Shown: positions 36,526 to 49,821 of the stretch, one piece after another
How the letters are laid out: each line of letters opens with the position of its first letter
Position numbering within the stretch: position 1 is the first letter of the stretch
NCBI RefSeq assembly: GCF_947488715.1
Contig: NZ_CANLAG010000002.1
Span: 310,001-374,000 of the forward strand
Direction: 5' to 3'
Length of the DNA stretch: 64,000 nt
Source of the DNA: an uncultured Tateyamaria sp.
GTDB taxonomy: Bacteria; Pseudomonadota; Alphaproteobacteria; Rhodobacterales; Rhodobacteraceae
Position numbers and translations under genes: made by a program
The notes under the pieces: generated by a model
Databases searched by the model: none
Told to the model about the DNA's origin: nothing
The model's input: only the letters and a program-made list of their open reading frames with translations

Positions 36526-37080
36526 TCAGCCCTCTTTGTCGCCTTCGAGTTTCGCCTTGAGATCGGCCAGCCCTGCAAAGGGGCGCATCGCTTCGTCTGT
36601 CAGGGGGGCGACACCCGGTTCGGCAAGCACGGTCTGCCCCAGTTCGGCATCGGCGGCACGTGGATAGGCCGGTATCTCGAGGCTCAGCGCCTCGATCATT
36701 ACGGCCTCGGGGTCAATCCACATTCCCAATGCCTCGACCGAGTCGTCCTCAGGCATTTCAATCTCTTCATCATCGACCTCTTGCCATGCGCGCAGAAACA
36801 ACCGTGTCACGGGAACGTCTATGCGTGTGGTGACTGGGGCCAGCGTCACACCGCAGGGCTGCACAACCGTTGCGCCCAATTTCGCCGTCAATCGCCAGTC
36901 GGCACGCCCCTCGGCCTGAACCTCGCCGACAAAACGCACCTTGCGCAAACCGGTCAGGTCCAACTCTTGCGCGATGGCCGTCATCTGCGTCGCATCAGGC
37001 ACGATTTCAAAGGCTGTGGCGGTGTTTTGTGCCAGGTCTGACACCCGCAAAGCCGCGCGCGAGGGAGGGGTCTTGGACAT
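36526..37080 (-). CDS. DUF177 (YceD) family protein
   Basis: This 184-residue protein of the YceD/DUF177 family is almost always encoded next to rpmF; relatives are linked to 23S rRNA accumulation. It is acidic in the middle ([21 protein letters not shown]) and lacks the Cys pairs of some relatives. [16 protein letters not shown] is the chosen start at 37080. It is first in the minus-strand operon and divergent from bamE. Confidence 0.88.
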   Translation of the reverse strand: MSKTPPSRAALRVSDLAQNTATAFEIVPDATQMTAIAQELDLTGLRKVRFVGEVQAEGRADWRLTAKLGATVVQPCGVTLAPVTTRIDVPVTRLFLRAWQEVDDEEIEMPEDDSVEALGMWIDPEAVMIEALSLEIPAYPRAADAELGQTVLAEPGVAPLTDEAMRPFAGLADLKAKLEGDKEG

Positions 37081-37183
37081 GCCACCTACTTTCGTTTCTT
37101 GAACCAGAGCCAATCCTTGAGTAAGTCGAGATAAAAGCACGGCGTCCTCTGAGCAAGGGGCGTCGCAGACAAGGGGGGCCGGA

Positions 37184-37636
37184 ATGCGGACCTTTACAGC
37201 ATTACTGGCCACCGTTTTGGCCCTTTCCGTTGCGGGCTGCGCGCCGACGTTCCGCAATCACGGCTATATCCCGCCCGAAGAAGACCTGCAGGAATTGGTC
37301 GTCGGGATCGACACCCGTGCCTCGGTCGAAGACCTGGTTGGGCCGCCAACGGCGGGCGGTGTTCTTGAGGGTGGTGATTACTTCTATGTGCGCAGCAAGG
37401 TGCGCACCTTTGGCCCGCGCAGGCCGCAGGTCGTTGACCGTCAGGTTCTGGCGATCAGCTTTGACGGCAAGGGCGTGTTGCAGAACATCGAACGCTTTGG
37501 GCTTGAGGATGGCAATGTCGTCCGCCTGAACCGGCGCGTGACGGACAACGGCACAACCAACATCGGTTTCCTGCGTCAATTGCTCGGCAACATCGGACGC
37601 GTTGGCCCCGCTGGCGCCTTTGGCGGCGACGGCTAG
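37184..37636 (+). CDS. bamE: Outer-membrane assembly lipoprotein BamE
   Basis: This 150-residue lipoprotein has lipobox VAGC (acylated Cys19) followed by the SmpA/OmlA fold (GIDTRASVEDLVGPPTAGG, FGPRRPQVVDRQVLAISFD). It is a component of the beta-barrel assembly machine on the inner face of the outer membrane. AAGGGGGG precedes the ATG. Confidence 0.92.
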   Translation: MRTFTALLATVLALSVAGCAPTFRNHGYIPPEEDLQELVVGIDTRASVEDLVGPPTAGGVLEGGDYFYVRSKVRTFGPRRPQVVDRQVLAISFDGKGVLQNIERFGLEDGNVVRLNRRVTDNGTTNIGFLRQLLGNIGRVGPAGAFGGDG

Positions 37637-37721
37637 AGGATGTTGCTCTGACCCTGTCACGCCAACGTCATGCGTTTCGTGCTACCGGGATGGCACATCC
37701 CATCGGTGGAGGGCGCGTGGC

Positions 37722-38444
37722 ATGATCGGTTTGAAAAAGGGACGCTACAGCGCGCGGCAGGCCACCACACAGCAAGATATTGCAGACGCGCAGGCCTTGC
37801 GCGCACGCTGTTTCGGGCTCGCACATGACGAGGATCTGTTTGACGCCCACTGCAAGCACATTCTGATCTCCCGTGATGTTGACGACAGCTTAGTGTGTTG
37901 CTTTCGTATGATGCCGCTCACAGGCGCTGACATCTCGCGCAGCTACTCGGCGCAGTACTACGAGCTCGGCGCGTTAGAGAGCTATGATGGCAACATGGTC
38001 GAGATGGGCCGTTTTTGCGTGGACCCGACCGTTGCAGATCCCGACATCCTGCGCGTGGCATGGGGTGCAATGACCGCGTTCGTGGATGCGCATGGGGTCA
38101 AACTGCTCTTTGGCTGTTCTTCTTTTGCAGGGACAGAAACCGCCGACTATCTGGATGCGTTTGCAATGCTGAAGGCGCGTCATCTGGCCCCCAAACGCTG
38201 GCTGCCACGGGTCAAGGCCCCGCATGTTTTTAAATTTGCAGCCCGCCTGCGCCGCGCCCCTGACGTCAAAAAGGCGATGGTTCGGATGCCACCACTGTTG
38301 CGGACCTATCTCATGATGGGGGGCTGGGTGAGCGACCATGCAGTTGTCGACCGCCAGATGAACACGCTGCACGTGTTTACCGGCGTAGAGATTGGGGCGA
38401 TTCCACCGGCACGCAAACGGCTGCTGCGCGCGGTTGTTGGCTAG
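37722..38444 (+). CDS. olsB: L-ornithine N-acyltransferase (ornithine lipid synthesis)
   Basis: This 240-residue GNAT-type acyltransferase makes lyso-ornithine lipid from acyl-ACP and ornithine. Segments VEMGRFCVDP, AWGAMTAFVDAHGVKLLFGCSSFAG and MNTLHVFTGVEIGAIPPARK are typical of OlsB. An olsA gene, often adjacent, is absent here; an ABC-F gene follows. GGAGG lies about ten bases before the ATG. Ornithine lipids commonly replace phospholipids under phosphate stress. Confidence 0.85.
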   Translation: MIGLKKGRYSARQATTQQDIADAQALRARCFGLAHDEDLFDAHCKHILISRDVDDSLVCCFRMMPLTGADISRSYSAQYYELGALESYDGNMVEMGRFCVDPTVADPDILRVAWGAMTAFVDAHGVKLLFGCSSFAGTETADYLDAFAMLKARHLAPKRWLPRVKAPHVFKFAARLRRAPDVKKAMVRMPPLLRTYLMMGGWVSDHAVVDRQMNTLHVFTGVEIGAIPPARKRLLRAVVG

Positions 38445-38575
38445 TCGAAAAACGCCGCTTGGTGCGCAAGCCGGTGCATAGCTTCAAGCCACGTGCCACA
38501 CGGACGCACCAGCTAACGGCGTACACGCGGTACAGTGTGGTTGACGCCCGCAGGAAGGGCGGCTAGCTGGCGGGG

Positions 38576-40384
38576 ATGGCCCGTGTCCCCTTGCTCCAGC
38601 TTTCCGATATTTCGCTTACCTTTGGTGGCGATCCTGTGTTCGACAACCTGTCGTTGGTGATCCAGCCCGGCGACCGCGTTGCGCTGGTGGGGCGCAATGG
38701 CTCGGGCAAATCCACGTTGATGAAAGTGATGGGCGGTCTGGTCGAGGCTGACCGCGGCGACATCGTGGCCGGCCCTGGGATCAGTGTTGGCTACATGGAG
38801 CAAGATCCTGACATGTCAGGATTTTCCACGCTTGGAGACTTTGCAACTGCGGGCCTTGATGCCTCGGACCTCTACAAAGTGGAACGCGCAGGCGAAGGGT
38901 TGAAATTTGACCCCGCGCGCCCGGTCAGCACAGCATCCGGCGGGGAGCGTCGTCGCGCGGCGCTCGCCCGGTTGATGGCCGAAGCGCCGGACCTGATGCT
39001 TTTGGACGAGCCGACCAACCATTTGGACATCGAAGCGATCGCCTGGCTCGAAGCGGAGCTTAAGGCGACGAGAGCGGGGTTTGTACTGATCAGCCACGAC
39101 CGTGCGTTTCTGCGTGAGCTAACGCGTGCAACTCTCTGGATTGACAGGGGAATTGTGCGACGGCAAGAGAAAGGCTTTGACGCCTTTGAGGCATGGCGCG
39201 ACACCACGTGGGAAGAAGAAGACACCCAACGGCACAAGCTGAACCGCAAGATCAAGGCCGAGGCCCGCTGGGCCGTGGAAGGCATCAGTGCGCGACGCAA
39301 GCGCAACCAAGGCCGCGTGCGTGCGTTGCAGGAGTTGCGGGCGGAGCGTGCCAGCCAGATCAAGCGCCAAGGGACAGCGGCAATGGCCTTTGAGGCAGGT
39401 CCGAAGTCGGGCCGCAAGGTCATCGAGGTCAAAGATATTTCAAAGTCTTTCGGCGAAAAGGTGATCCTTGAGCCGTTCTCTCTGACGATACAAAGGGGCG
39501 ACCGCATTGCATTTGTCGGCCCCAACGGCGTTGGCAAGACGACGCTGCTGAATATGCTGATCGGCACCACGACACCGGATGACGGGCAAGTGACCCGTGG
39601 TACCAACCTTGAACTTGCTGTTTTTGACCAATCCCGTGCACAGCTTGATCCGGACATGAGCCTTTGGGACAGCCTGACGGGTGATCCGGACATGCGCGTC
39701 AGTGGCAAGGCGGATCAGGTTATGGTGCGCGGCGCACCCAAGCACGTGGTGGGCTACCTCAAAGAGTTCCTTTTCGACGAGGCGCAAGCCCGCGCACCCG
39801 TCCGGTCGCTGTCCGGGGGGGAGAAAGCGCGGCTGCTTTTGGCCAAGTTGATGGCGCGGCCCAGCAATCTGTTGGTTTTGGACGAACCGACCAATGATCT
39901 GGACGTGGAAACGCTCGATCTGTTGCAAGATCTGATCGAGGCCTATGACGGCACGGTTCTGTTGGTCAGCCACGATCGCGACTTTCTGGATCGTGTGGCG
40001 ATCACGACGATTGCAATGGAAGGCGACGGCAAAGCGACCGTTTATGCGGGCGGTTGGAGCGACTACCGCTCACAACGCCAGCCAAAGACGTCGCAGGACG
40101 CCGGAACCAAGGCAAAGAAGTCCGAAAACCGGAACAAGCCCAAGGCTCAGGCCGAAACAGGATTGAGCTTTACGGAGCGGCACCGTCTGGACGCATTGCC
40201 CGCGGAGATGGAGCGTCTGGAGGCAGAGATCGGCAAGGTGCAGGAGTTGCTGTCCGATCCCGACCTCTTTACCTCGAACCCGGTGAAATTCCAGAAGGCC
40301 ACGGATGCCTTGATCGAACGCCAGGCCAAGCTGGATGCGGCAGAGGAAGAGTGGCTGACGTTGGCCGAAAAGGCAGACGCCTGA
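38576..40384 (+). CDS. ABC-F ATPase, Uup-like
   Basis: This 602-residue soluble protein has two ATPase domains (Walker A GRNGSGKST near residue 39 and GPNGVGKTT near 318), signature motifs ASGGERRRA and LSGGEKARL, and Walker B LLDEPTNHLD and VLDEPTNDLD. A charged linker and C-terminal coiled coil (about 535-600) match Uup. Members act on ribosomes or DNA structures. The stop directly abuts the convergent SDR gene. Confidence 0.9.
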   Translation: MARVPLLQLSDISLTFGGDPVFDNLSLVIQPGDRVALVGRNGSGKSTLMKVMGGLVEADRGDIVAGPGISVGYMEQDPDMSGFSTLGDFATAGLDASDLYKVERAGEGLKFDPARPVSTASGGERRRAALARLMAEAPDLMLLDEPTNHLDIEAIAWLEAELKATRAGFVLISHDRAFLRELTRATLWIDRGIVRRQEKGFDAFEAWRDTTWEEEDTQRHKLNRKIKAEARWAVEGISARRKRNQGRVRALQELRAERASQIKRQGTAAMAFEAGPKSGRKVIEVKDISKSFGEKVILEPFSLTIQRGDRIAFVGPNGVGKTTLLNMLIGTTTPDDGQVTRGTNLELAVFDQSRAQLDPDMSLWDSLTGDPDMRVSGKADQVMVRGAPKHVVGYLKEFLFDEAQARAPVRSLSGGEKARLLLAKLMARPSNLLVLDEPTNDLDVETLDLLQDLIEAYDGTVLLVSHDRDFLDRVAITTIAMEGDGKATVYAGGWSDYRSQRQPKTSQDAGTKAKKSENRNKPKAQAETGLSFTERHRLDALPAEMERLEAEIGKVQELLSDPDLFTSNPVKFQKATDALIERQAKLDAAEEEWLTLAEKADA

Positions 40385-41140
40385 TCATCGCATCCGCAGC
40401 GCACCGTCCAGACGGATCACTTCGCCGTTTAAATACCCCATCTCGACGATAAACGCGGCCAAGCGGGCGTATTCCAACGGGTCGCCCAAACGCGCAGGGT
40501 TTGGCACGTCTGCAGCGAGGGCGGTCTGCACGTCTTCGGGCAAACCGGCCAGCATCGGTGTTTTGAAAATGCCCGGCGCGATGGTCATGACGCGCACGCC
40601 GCTGGATGCGAGATCGCGCGCCATGGGCAAGGTCATGCCGACGACGCCGCCTTTGGATGCGGCATATGCGGCTTGACCTTTCTGGCCGTCAAAGGCCGCG
40701 ATGGACGCGGTGTTAATGATCACACCGCGTGCGCCGTCTGGCTCGGGTGTGTTTTGCGTCATGGCGACCGCTGCCAGTCGCGCGATGTTGAAACTGCCGA
40801 CGAGGTTTATGTCGATGGTTTTCTGGAACGCGGGCAAGGGGTGCGCGCCGTCGCGTCCCACAGTTTTGATGCCAAGCGCGATGCCAGCACAGTTTACCGC
40901 AGTGGTAATGCCGCCCATCTGGGCGCAGGCCTGATCAATCGCAGTTTGGACCGACACATCGTCGGTGACATCCGTTTCTACAAAGTGCCCACCAATGTCG
41001 TGGGCCACTTGCGGGCCGCGATTCGCATCGCGATCCAGAATCGTAACGACGGCTCTACGTGACGCAAAATGCCGGGCTGTGGCTTCGCCAAGGCCCGATG
41101 CGCCGCCGGTAACTATCGCTAAGGTTGTGTCGAGCTTCAT
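40385..41140 (-). CDS. SDR oxidoreductase, 3-hydroxyacyl-CoA dehydrogenase type 2-like
   Basis: This 251-residue Rossmann enzyme has TGGASGLGEATARHF and the catalytic YAASKGG with an upstream Ser (NTASIAAF). The stretch GIFKTPMLAGLPEDVQ is typical of type II 3-hydroxyacyl-CoA dehydrogenases in fatty or branched-chain acyl oxidation. GGAGG precedes the ATG. A perfect palindrome at 41162-41177 lies just upstream and could be the operator of a TetR-type acyl-CoA regulator. Confidence 0.85.
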   Translation of the reverse strand: MKLDTTLAIVTGGASGLGEATARHFASRRAVVTILDRDANRGPQVAHDIGGHFVETDVTDDVSVQTAIDQACAQMGGITTAVNCAGIALGIKTVGRDGAHPLPAFQKTIDINLVGSFNIARLAAVAMTQNTPEPDGARGVIINTASIAAFDGQKGQAAYAASKGGVVGMTLPMARDLASSGVRVMTIAPGIFKTPMLAGLPEDVQTALAADVPNPARLGDPLEYARLAAFIVEMGYLNGEVIRLDGALRMR

Positions 41141-41161
41141 CTGGCCAGTTCCTCCGCGTAT

Positions 41162-41177
41162 ATGAACGTATGTTCAT
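41162..41177 (-). promoter_or_regulatory. Palindromic operator candidate before the SDR gene
   Basis: ATGAACGTATGTTCAT has 6-bp arms ATGAAC/GTTCAT around GTAT, lying 22-37 bp upstream of the SDR start codon. Short TGAAC-N4-GTTCA palindromes are typical TetR-family sites. Confidence 0.5.
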
Positions 41178-41212
41178 TTACCCGCAGCCACCGCCATCTG
41201 GCAAGCCGTAGA

Positions 41213-42352
41213 TCAGCCCTTGTGAATCCAGCCGCCGCCAAAGATCCGGCTGCTGTCGCGGTCGTAGAACACGCAGGCCTGACCCGGCGAAACACCTGCT
41301 TCAGCAGCCACCAGTTCAACCGTTGCCTCGGTCGCGCTGAGCGGGCGGATGATGGCGTCAGTCGGTGGGCGGGTCGAACGGACTTTGACCGCCACATGCC
41401 ATTCCGGCTGGCTGTCGAAGGGTGCGTCGCCCAACCAGTTTACCTCTTTGACTGGTACGATTCGGGTGGCCAGCATCTCTTTGGGGCCAACGATCACCTG
41501 ACGCGCATCTGCATCCAGCTTGACCACATAGAGCGGGTCCGCCAAGCCGCCGATGCCCAAGCCGCGCCGCTGGCCGATGGTGTAGTTTATCACCCCTTCA
41601 TGCTGCGCCAGAACACGTCCGTCGACATCCACGATGTCACCGGGTGCTGCCGCTTCGGGACGCAACTTGCGGATAACAGAGGCATAATCGCCGTCAGGCA
41701 CAAAACAAATATCTTGGCTGTCCGGCTTGTCGGCAACGCTCAGGCCGTATTTTGCCGCCAGCGCGCGGGTGTCGTCCTTTGACGGCAAATGCCCCAAGGG
41801 AAAGCGCAGATAGGCCAGCTGTTCCGGCGTTGTGGAAAACAGAAAATAGCTCTGATCCCGGTTTGCGTCCGCTGCACTGTGCAACTCCGGGCCATGTGAG
41901 CCCACCAGCCGCTGAATGTAGTGGCCGGTCGCCATGCAGTCGGCGTCCAGATCCTTGGCCGTTTCCAACAGGTCTTTGAACTTCACCCGTTCATTGCACC
42001 GAATGCAGGGCACAGGTGTTGCGCCACCCAGGTAGCTGTCAGCAAATTCGTCGATCACCGCATCACGGAACACGTTTTCATAGTCCAAAACGTAGTGTGG
42101 AAAGCCCATTTCCTCGGCCACCCGGCGCGCATCATGGATGTCGATCCCCGCGCAGCATGCCCCCTTTTTGGCCAATGCAGCGCCATGGTCATAGAGCTGC
42201 AGTGTCACGCCGACCACGTCATACCCCTGTGCCTTCAACTCGGCCGCGACCACAGAACTGTCAACGCCGCCTGACATGGCAACGACCACACGCGTGTCTT
42301 CGGGCGCTTTGGCAAAGCCGAGCGAATTGAGCGGACCGGTTTGGTCAAGCAT
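41213..42352 (-). CDS. mnmA: tRNA 2-thiouridylase MnmA
   Basis: This 379-residue enzyme thiolates U34 of Lys, Glu and Gln tRNAs. It has the PP-loop MSGGVDSS (residues 26-33), [15 protein letters not shown], a catalytic Cys in TPVPCIRCN and a second in [12 protein letters not shown]. The protein is full length. It is divergent from sciP, with a CtrA box in between. Confidence 0.96.
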   Translation of the reverse strand: MLDQTGPLNSLGFAKAPEDTRVVVAMSGGVDSSVVAAELKAQGYDVVGVTLQLYDHGAALAKKGACCAGIDIHDARRVAEEMGFPHYVLDYENVFRDAVIDEFADSYLGGATPVPCIRCNERVKFKDLLETAKDLDADCMATGHYIQRLVGSHGPELHSAADANRDQSYFLFSTTPEQLAYLRFPLGHLPSKDDTRALAAKYGLSVADKPDSQDICFVPDGDYASVIRKLRPEAAAPGDIVDVDGRVLAQHEGVINYTIGQRRGLGIGGLADPLYVVKLDADARQVIVGPKEMLATRIVPVKEVNWLGDAPFDSQPEWHVAVKVRSTRPPTDAIIRPLSATEATVELVAAEAGVSPGQACVFYDRDSSRIFGGGWIHKG

Positions 42353-42415
42353 GGCATGTCTCCGGGGATGTTGGGCGCATATATATGAAAATGCGAAATA
42401 GTCTCAAGGGGCGGT

Positions 42416-42430
42416 TTAACGCTGCATTAA
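42416..42430 (+). promoter_or_regulatory. CtrA binding site upstream of sciP
   Basis: TTAA-CGCTGCA-TTAA is an exact match to the CtrA consensus TTAA-N7-TTAA, 46 bp before the sciP start. CtrA control of sciP, known in Caulobacter, is inferred here. Confidence 0.8.
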
Positions 42431-42475
42431 ACGCGCGCGGTGATGGTCTGGCCAACATCAAACGTGAGCAGTGTA

Positions 42476-42754
42476 ATGTATTTGAAGAAAGTCGATGGCC
42501 CGCGTGCCGTCACCCTCCCGGATGGGACTGTGTTGACACAGGCGGATTTGCCGCCTGCATCCACCCGGCGGTGGGTCGCGTCGCGCAAGGCGGCGGTGGT
42601 GCGGGGCGTGCTCTATGGGTTGATCACCCAAGAGGGCGCATTGGAGCGTTACAAGCTAAGCGAAGAAGAGTTTCACGAGTGGGTGCGTGCCGTCTCCACC
42701 CATGGTGAAGAGGCGCTCAAAGCGACGGCACTACAAAAATATAGACAACCTTAA
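42476..42754 (+). CDS. sciP: CtrA inhibitor SciP (DUF1153)
   Basis: This 92-residue DUF1153 protein begins MYLKKVDGPRAVTLPDGTVL and contains the helix-turn-helix region RWVASRKAAVVRGVLYGLIT and LSEEEFHEWVRAV. SciP binds DNA and CtrA and blocks CtrA-activated promoters. It is directly upstream of ctrA, with a perfect CtrA box in its own promoter, implying a feedback loop. The start at 42476 is preferred over ATG at 42440. Confidence 0.92.
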   Translation: MYLKKVDGPRAVTLPDGTVLTQADLPPASTRRWVASRKAAVVRGVLYGLITQEGALERYKLSEEEFHEWVRAVSTHGEEALKATALQKYRQP

Positions 42755-42854
42755 GTTGTTATGTTATTAGTCCATCAAGGGTAACGTGTGGTTAACCTTT
42801 TCAGTTCACGTTTAGTTCGACCCCTTAGACACCCCCAAGTGCGGAGACCGACGA

Positions 42855-43574
42855 ATGCGTGTGCTGCTTGTAGAAGACGATCCAACGACCTCCAAAAGCA
42901 TCGAGCTGATGCTGACCCATGCTAACCTGAACGTCTATGCCACGGACCTAGGCGAGGAGGGGATTGATCTGGCCAAGCTCTATGACTACGACCTGATCCT
43001 CCTTGATCTCGATCTGCCGGATATGAACGGCCACGAGGTTCTGCGCCAACTGCGCCTCGCGCGGGTGGAAACGCCCATTCTGATCCTGTCTGGCGCCGAC
43101 GATACAGAGAATAAAATCAAGGGGTTCGGCTTTGGCGCCGACGACTATCTGACCAAGCCGTTCCACCGCGAAGAGTTGGTTGCACGCATCCACGCGATCA
43201 TTCGGCGGTCCAAGGGTCATTCACAGTCGGTGATTGTCACTGGCGACGTGTCCGTGAACCTGGATGCCAAAACGGTGAGCGTCGACAACAAGACCGTGCA
43301 TCTGACCGGCAAAGAGTACCAAATGCTCGAGCTTCTCAGCCTGCGCAAGGGGACGACGTTGACCAAGGAGATGTTCCTGAACCATCTCTACGGCGGCATG
43401 GATGAGCCCGAACTGAAGATCATCGACGTGTTCATCTGCAAGTTGCGCAAGAAACTCAGCACAGCCACTGGTGGGCATAACTACATCGAAACCGTTTGGG
43501 GGCGGGGATACGTATTGCGTGATCCTGAACCGGCGGAACAAACGGATGACGAACGGATCGCCATCGGCGCCTGA
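42855..43574 (+). CDS. ctrA: Cell-cycle response regulator CtrA
   Basis: This 239-residue OmpR-type regulator has receiver phospho-acceptor Asp51 ([13 protein letters not shown]), Lys in DDYLTKPF, and a winged-helix output domain ([32 protein letters not shown]) nearly identical to known CtrA. It controls motility, gene-transfer-agent and division genes in this group. GGAG lies nine bases before the ATG. The 100-bp upstream gap holds one half-site-like GGTTAACC but no full CtrA box or GANTC site. Confidence 0.96.
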   Translation: MRVLLVEDDPTTSKSIELMLTHANLNVYATDLGEEGIDLAKLYDYDLILLDLDLPDMNGHEVLRQLRLARVETPILILSGADDTENKIKGFGFGADDYLTKPFHREELVARIHAIIRRSKGHSQSVIVTGDVSVNLDAKTVSVDNKTVHLTGKEYQMLELLSLRKGTTLTKEMFLNHLYGGMDEPELKIIDVFICKLRKKLSTATGGHNYIETVWGRGYVLRDPEPAEQTDDERIAIGA

Positions 43575-43595
43575 TTTCCGACACATGACACGCAC

Positions 43596-43630
43596 GGGGC
43601 CGGTTGCAAATGCAGTGACCGGTCCCTTTT
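43596..43630 (+). terminator. Terminator of ctrA
   Basis: GGGGCCGGT (43596-43604) pairs with ACCGGTCCC (43618-43626), with one G-T pair, and is followed by TTTT. Confidence 0.7.
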
Positions 43631-43669
43631 CCGTTGGGCATCCTGTTGCCATCGATCCCGCCTTTTTGA

Positions 43670-47946
<4,277 letters not shown>

Positions 47947-47954
47947 CCCTATTT

Positions 47955-47989
47955 GTTCCAAAAAGTTCGCAAATGTTCTCAAAAAGTTC
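47955..47989 (+). promoter_or_regulatory. Array of four GTTC elements including a perfect LexA box
   Basis: GTTC occurs at 47955, 47965, 47975 and 47986, with spacers of 6, 6 and 7 bp. The last pair is an exact match to the alphaproteobacterial LexA box GTTC-N7-GTTC. The array lies 9-43 bp after the recG stop and about 60 bp before the small gene at 48048. SOS control is inferred. Confidence 0.75.
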
Positions 47990-48047
47990 TTTACGCTTCG
48001 TTAATAATATGGGAACAAAGAGGCAACTCAAGATGGGAGATGCCGAC

Positions 48048-48176
48048 ATGACCACATTGCGCCACATCAAGGATATTGCCACCCGCGCCGAAGCCACATT
48101 GCTTCAGGATGCGATTGGGGCAGCGGCCTTGGCGGTGATGCTGGTGGTGGGTCTGCATCTTCCTGCCTTGATCTGA
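48048..48176 (+). CDS. Small membrane protein under a LexA-type array
   Basis: This 42-residue protein has a charged N-terminal half (MTTLRHIKDIATRAEATLLQ) and a hydrophobic C-terminal helix (DAIGAAALAVMLVVGLHLPA), consistent with a single-span inner-membrane peptide. GGGAG lies eight bases before the ATG. Its own promoter region carries the GTTC array, and a strong terminator follows at 48314. In size, topology and apparent SOS control it recalls Caulobacter SidA, an SOS division inhibitor, but no sequence homology is claimed. Confidence 0.75.
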   Translation: MTTLRHIKDIATRAEATLLQDAIGAAALAVMLVVGLHLPALI

Positions 48177-48313
48177 GTTCTGCCTGCGATCTTGCTTCGA
48201 TCCCTTTTTGCGCCCGTCCCAATTGGCGCCCTCGTGACCGGCTCTGCCTGCCGTATCACGCCCCGTCTGCCTTCGGGGTTCCGGATCTGTCCCACGCAAG
48301 AGACGCTTTCCTC

Positions 48314-48350
48314 GCGCCGCCATCCGCCCGGATGTGCGGCGCTTTTTTTT
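48314..48350 (+). terminator. Intrinsic terminator
   Basis: GCGCCGC-CATCC pairs with GGATG-T-GCGGCGC around a short loop (single T bulge), followed by eight T residues. It ends the transcript of the 42-residue membrane protein after an unexplained 3' region of about 137 bases. Confidence 0.92.
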
Positions 48351-48357
48351 GCGTGGT

Positions 48358-49752
48358 TCAGAACGTGTAGGCGAGGCGCAGCCCACCCCAGTGTTCACCG
48401 TTCACCGTGATCGGTACAGACAAGTCTTTCATCATCTTGAACGCGCCGCCGCCCATATCACGTCGGTACACCTGCAACAGGAATGGCGCAGTGTTCCGGC
48501 CAGCCTTCAGGCCCACACGGTCGTCAAAAATGCGTCGGTTGCGGCAATGCCCGGTGTTCCAGACAACGTCGTGGCTTTGCGGTTGTGAGAACTTGAGATT
48601 GTGCGTCGGCAGATAACCGTTCACATCCACAGCCGCGCAAAACACGACCTTTGGATCAAACTCTAGCGCAGGTTCCTGGATAGCCGGCAGAATCTGGTCA
48701 AACAGATCGACATAAGCCGTTCGGACCTGCGCCGGGTTGGTGTTGGGTATCTGTTGATAGGCGCGGTCAAACAGCGCGTTGCGTGTCAGGCGCCCGCTTT
48801 CAAGCAGCGCCTCAAAGGCCGCGATGATCGCAGCGGCACGATCACGCGCGTAAGCGATATATGGCGCATCATCAGTCATCCCGCCCAAGCCCGCACTGGA
48901 CTGAACAATGGTTTCCGATGTGTCGATCAACCGTTGGATACGTCCATGTGCTTCGTGGATGCCAGAGGTCGTGGTTGCAATGCTGGCTCCGATCCCGCGC
49001 ATATCCGGTGAAAACTGCTCAATAGCGGTGCGCACTTTACCTGCCTGGGTTTCGATCCGCTGTGCCTGTTCTTGCGTGTCGGCAATCGACCGTTCCATCC
49101 GCGTCAGCGCCCCGTCGGTCCTGCTTGAATGGTCAATCAGTTCGGTTGCCGTTTGTGAGACATTGCTCGCCTCGACATTCAGGGTGGCAATCCAGTCGGT
49201 CAGCGTCTCGATATTGGTGGAGATCTGCGCGGCCGCATCCTTGGTCTTGCGCGAGAGTTCATTGATCGCCTCGGCCACGACGGCAAAGCCACGCCCGGCA
49301 TCCCCGGCGCGCGCGGCTTCGATTTTGGCATTGATGGCCAGTGTGTTGACCTGCATTGAGATCGCGGCGATCTGGGCGTTGTTGTCTTTGGCCGCTTTCA
49401 GGGTGTCGCTGACCGTGCCGCTGCGATCGGACAAATCCTGAACCCACTCCGCCACATCCTGCGAACGTGCCCCGAGCGCGCGCATCAGGGTCGCTGACTG
49501 TTCAACGTCTTCGGCCGTGCGTGAAACGCTTTCGCCCAGGTCGAACGCGGATGTTTGCACCGCCGCATTGGCGGCCTCAATGTCACTTGCTCCGCTTTCC
49601 AACGCAGAAAGCGCCGTGCGTTGCTCAAGTGCTTGGGCTTCGACCATGTCGAGAAATCCGGCGATGTCGACGATTTCATAGCCAAGGGTTGCTGCCGCAC
49701 GCGCCAAAGCGTTCAACTGCGGTATCTCGGGAAACTCTTGCCGGGCCGTCAT
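48358..49752 (-). CDS. Soluble methyl-accepting chemotaxis protein
   Basis: This 464-residue receptor lacks transmembrane segments. The signalling hairpin is at about residues 125-170 (IAAISMQVNTLAINAKIEAA, RGFAVVAEAINELSRKT). The C-terminal 110 residues (VFCAAVDVNGYLPTHNLKF, HCRNRRIFDDRVG, VNGEHWGGLRLAYTF) form a Cache-like sensor module, so the order signalling-then-sensor is reversed relative to classical receptors. It is probably cytoplasmic. No che genes are adjacent. A gene with a degenerate signalling hairpin lies at 59594. Confidence 0.85.
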   Translation of the reverse strand: MTARQEFPEIPQLNALARAAATLGYEIVDIAGFLDMVEAQALEQRTALSALESGASDIEAANAAVQTSAFDLGESVSRTAEDVEQSATLMRALGARSQDVAEWVQDLSDRSGTVSDTLKAAKDNNAQIAAISMQVNTLAINAKIEAARAGDAGRGFAVVAEAINELSRKTKDAAAQISTNIETLTDWIATLNVEASNVSQTATELIDHSSRTDGALTRMERSIADTQEQAQRIETQAGKVRTAIEQFSPDMRGIGASIATTTSGIHEAHGRIQRLIDTSETIVQSSAGLGGMTDDAPYIAYARDRAAAIIAAFEALLESGRLTRNALFDRAYQQIPNTNPAQVRTAYVDLFDQILPAIQEPALEFDPKVVFCAAVDVNGYLPTHNLKFSQPQSHDVVWNTGHCRNRRIFDDRVGLKAGRNTAPFLLQVYRRDMGGGAFKMMKDLSVPITVNGEHWGGLRLAYTF

Positions 49753-49821
49753 TCAAGCGCCTTTGCTACATATCGAATGACAGGTGGGTAGGGGGAATTC
49801 GTTCAGATTTGGCTAATGCAG

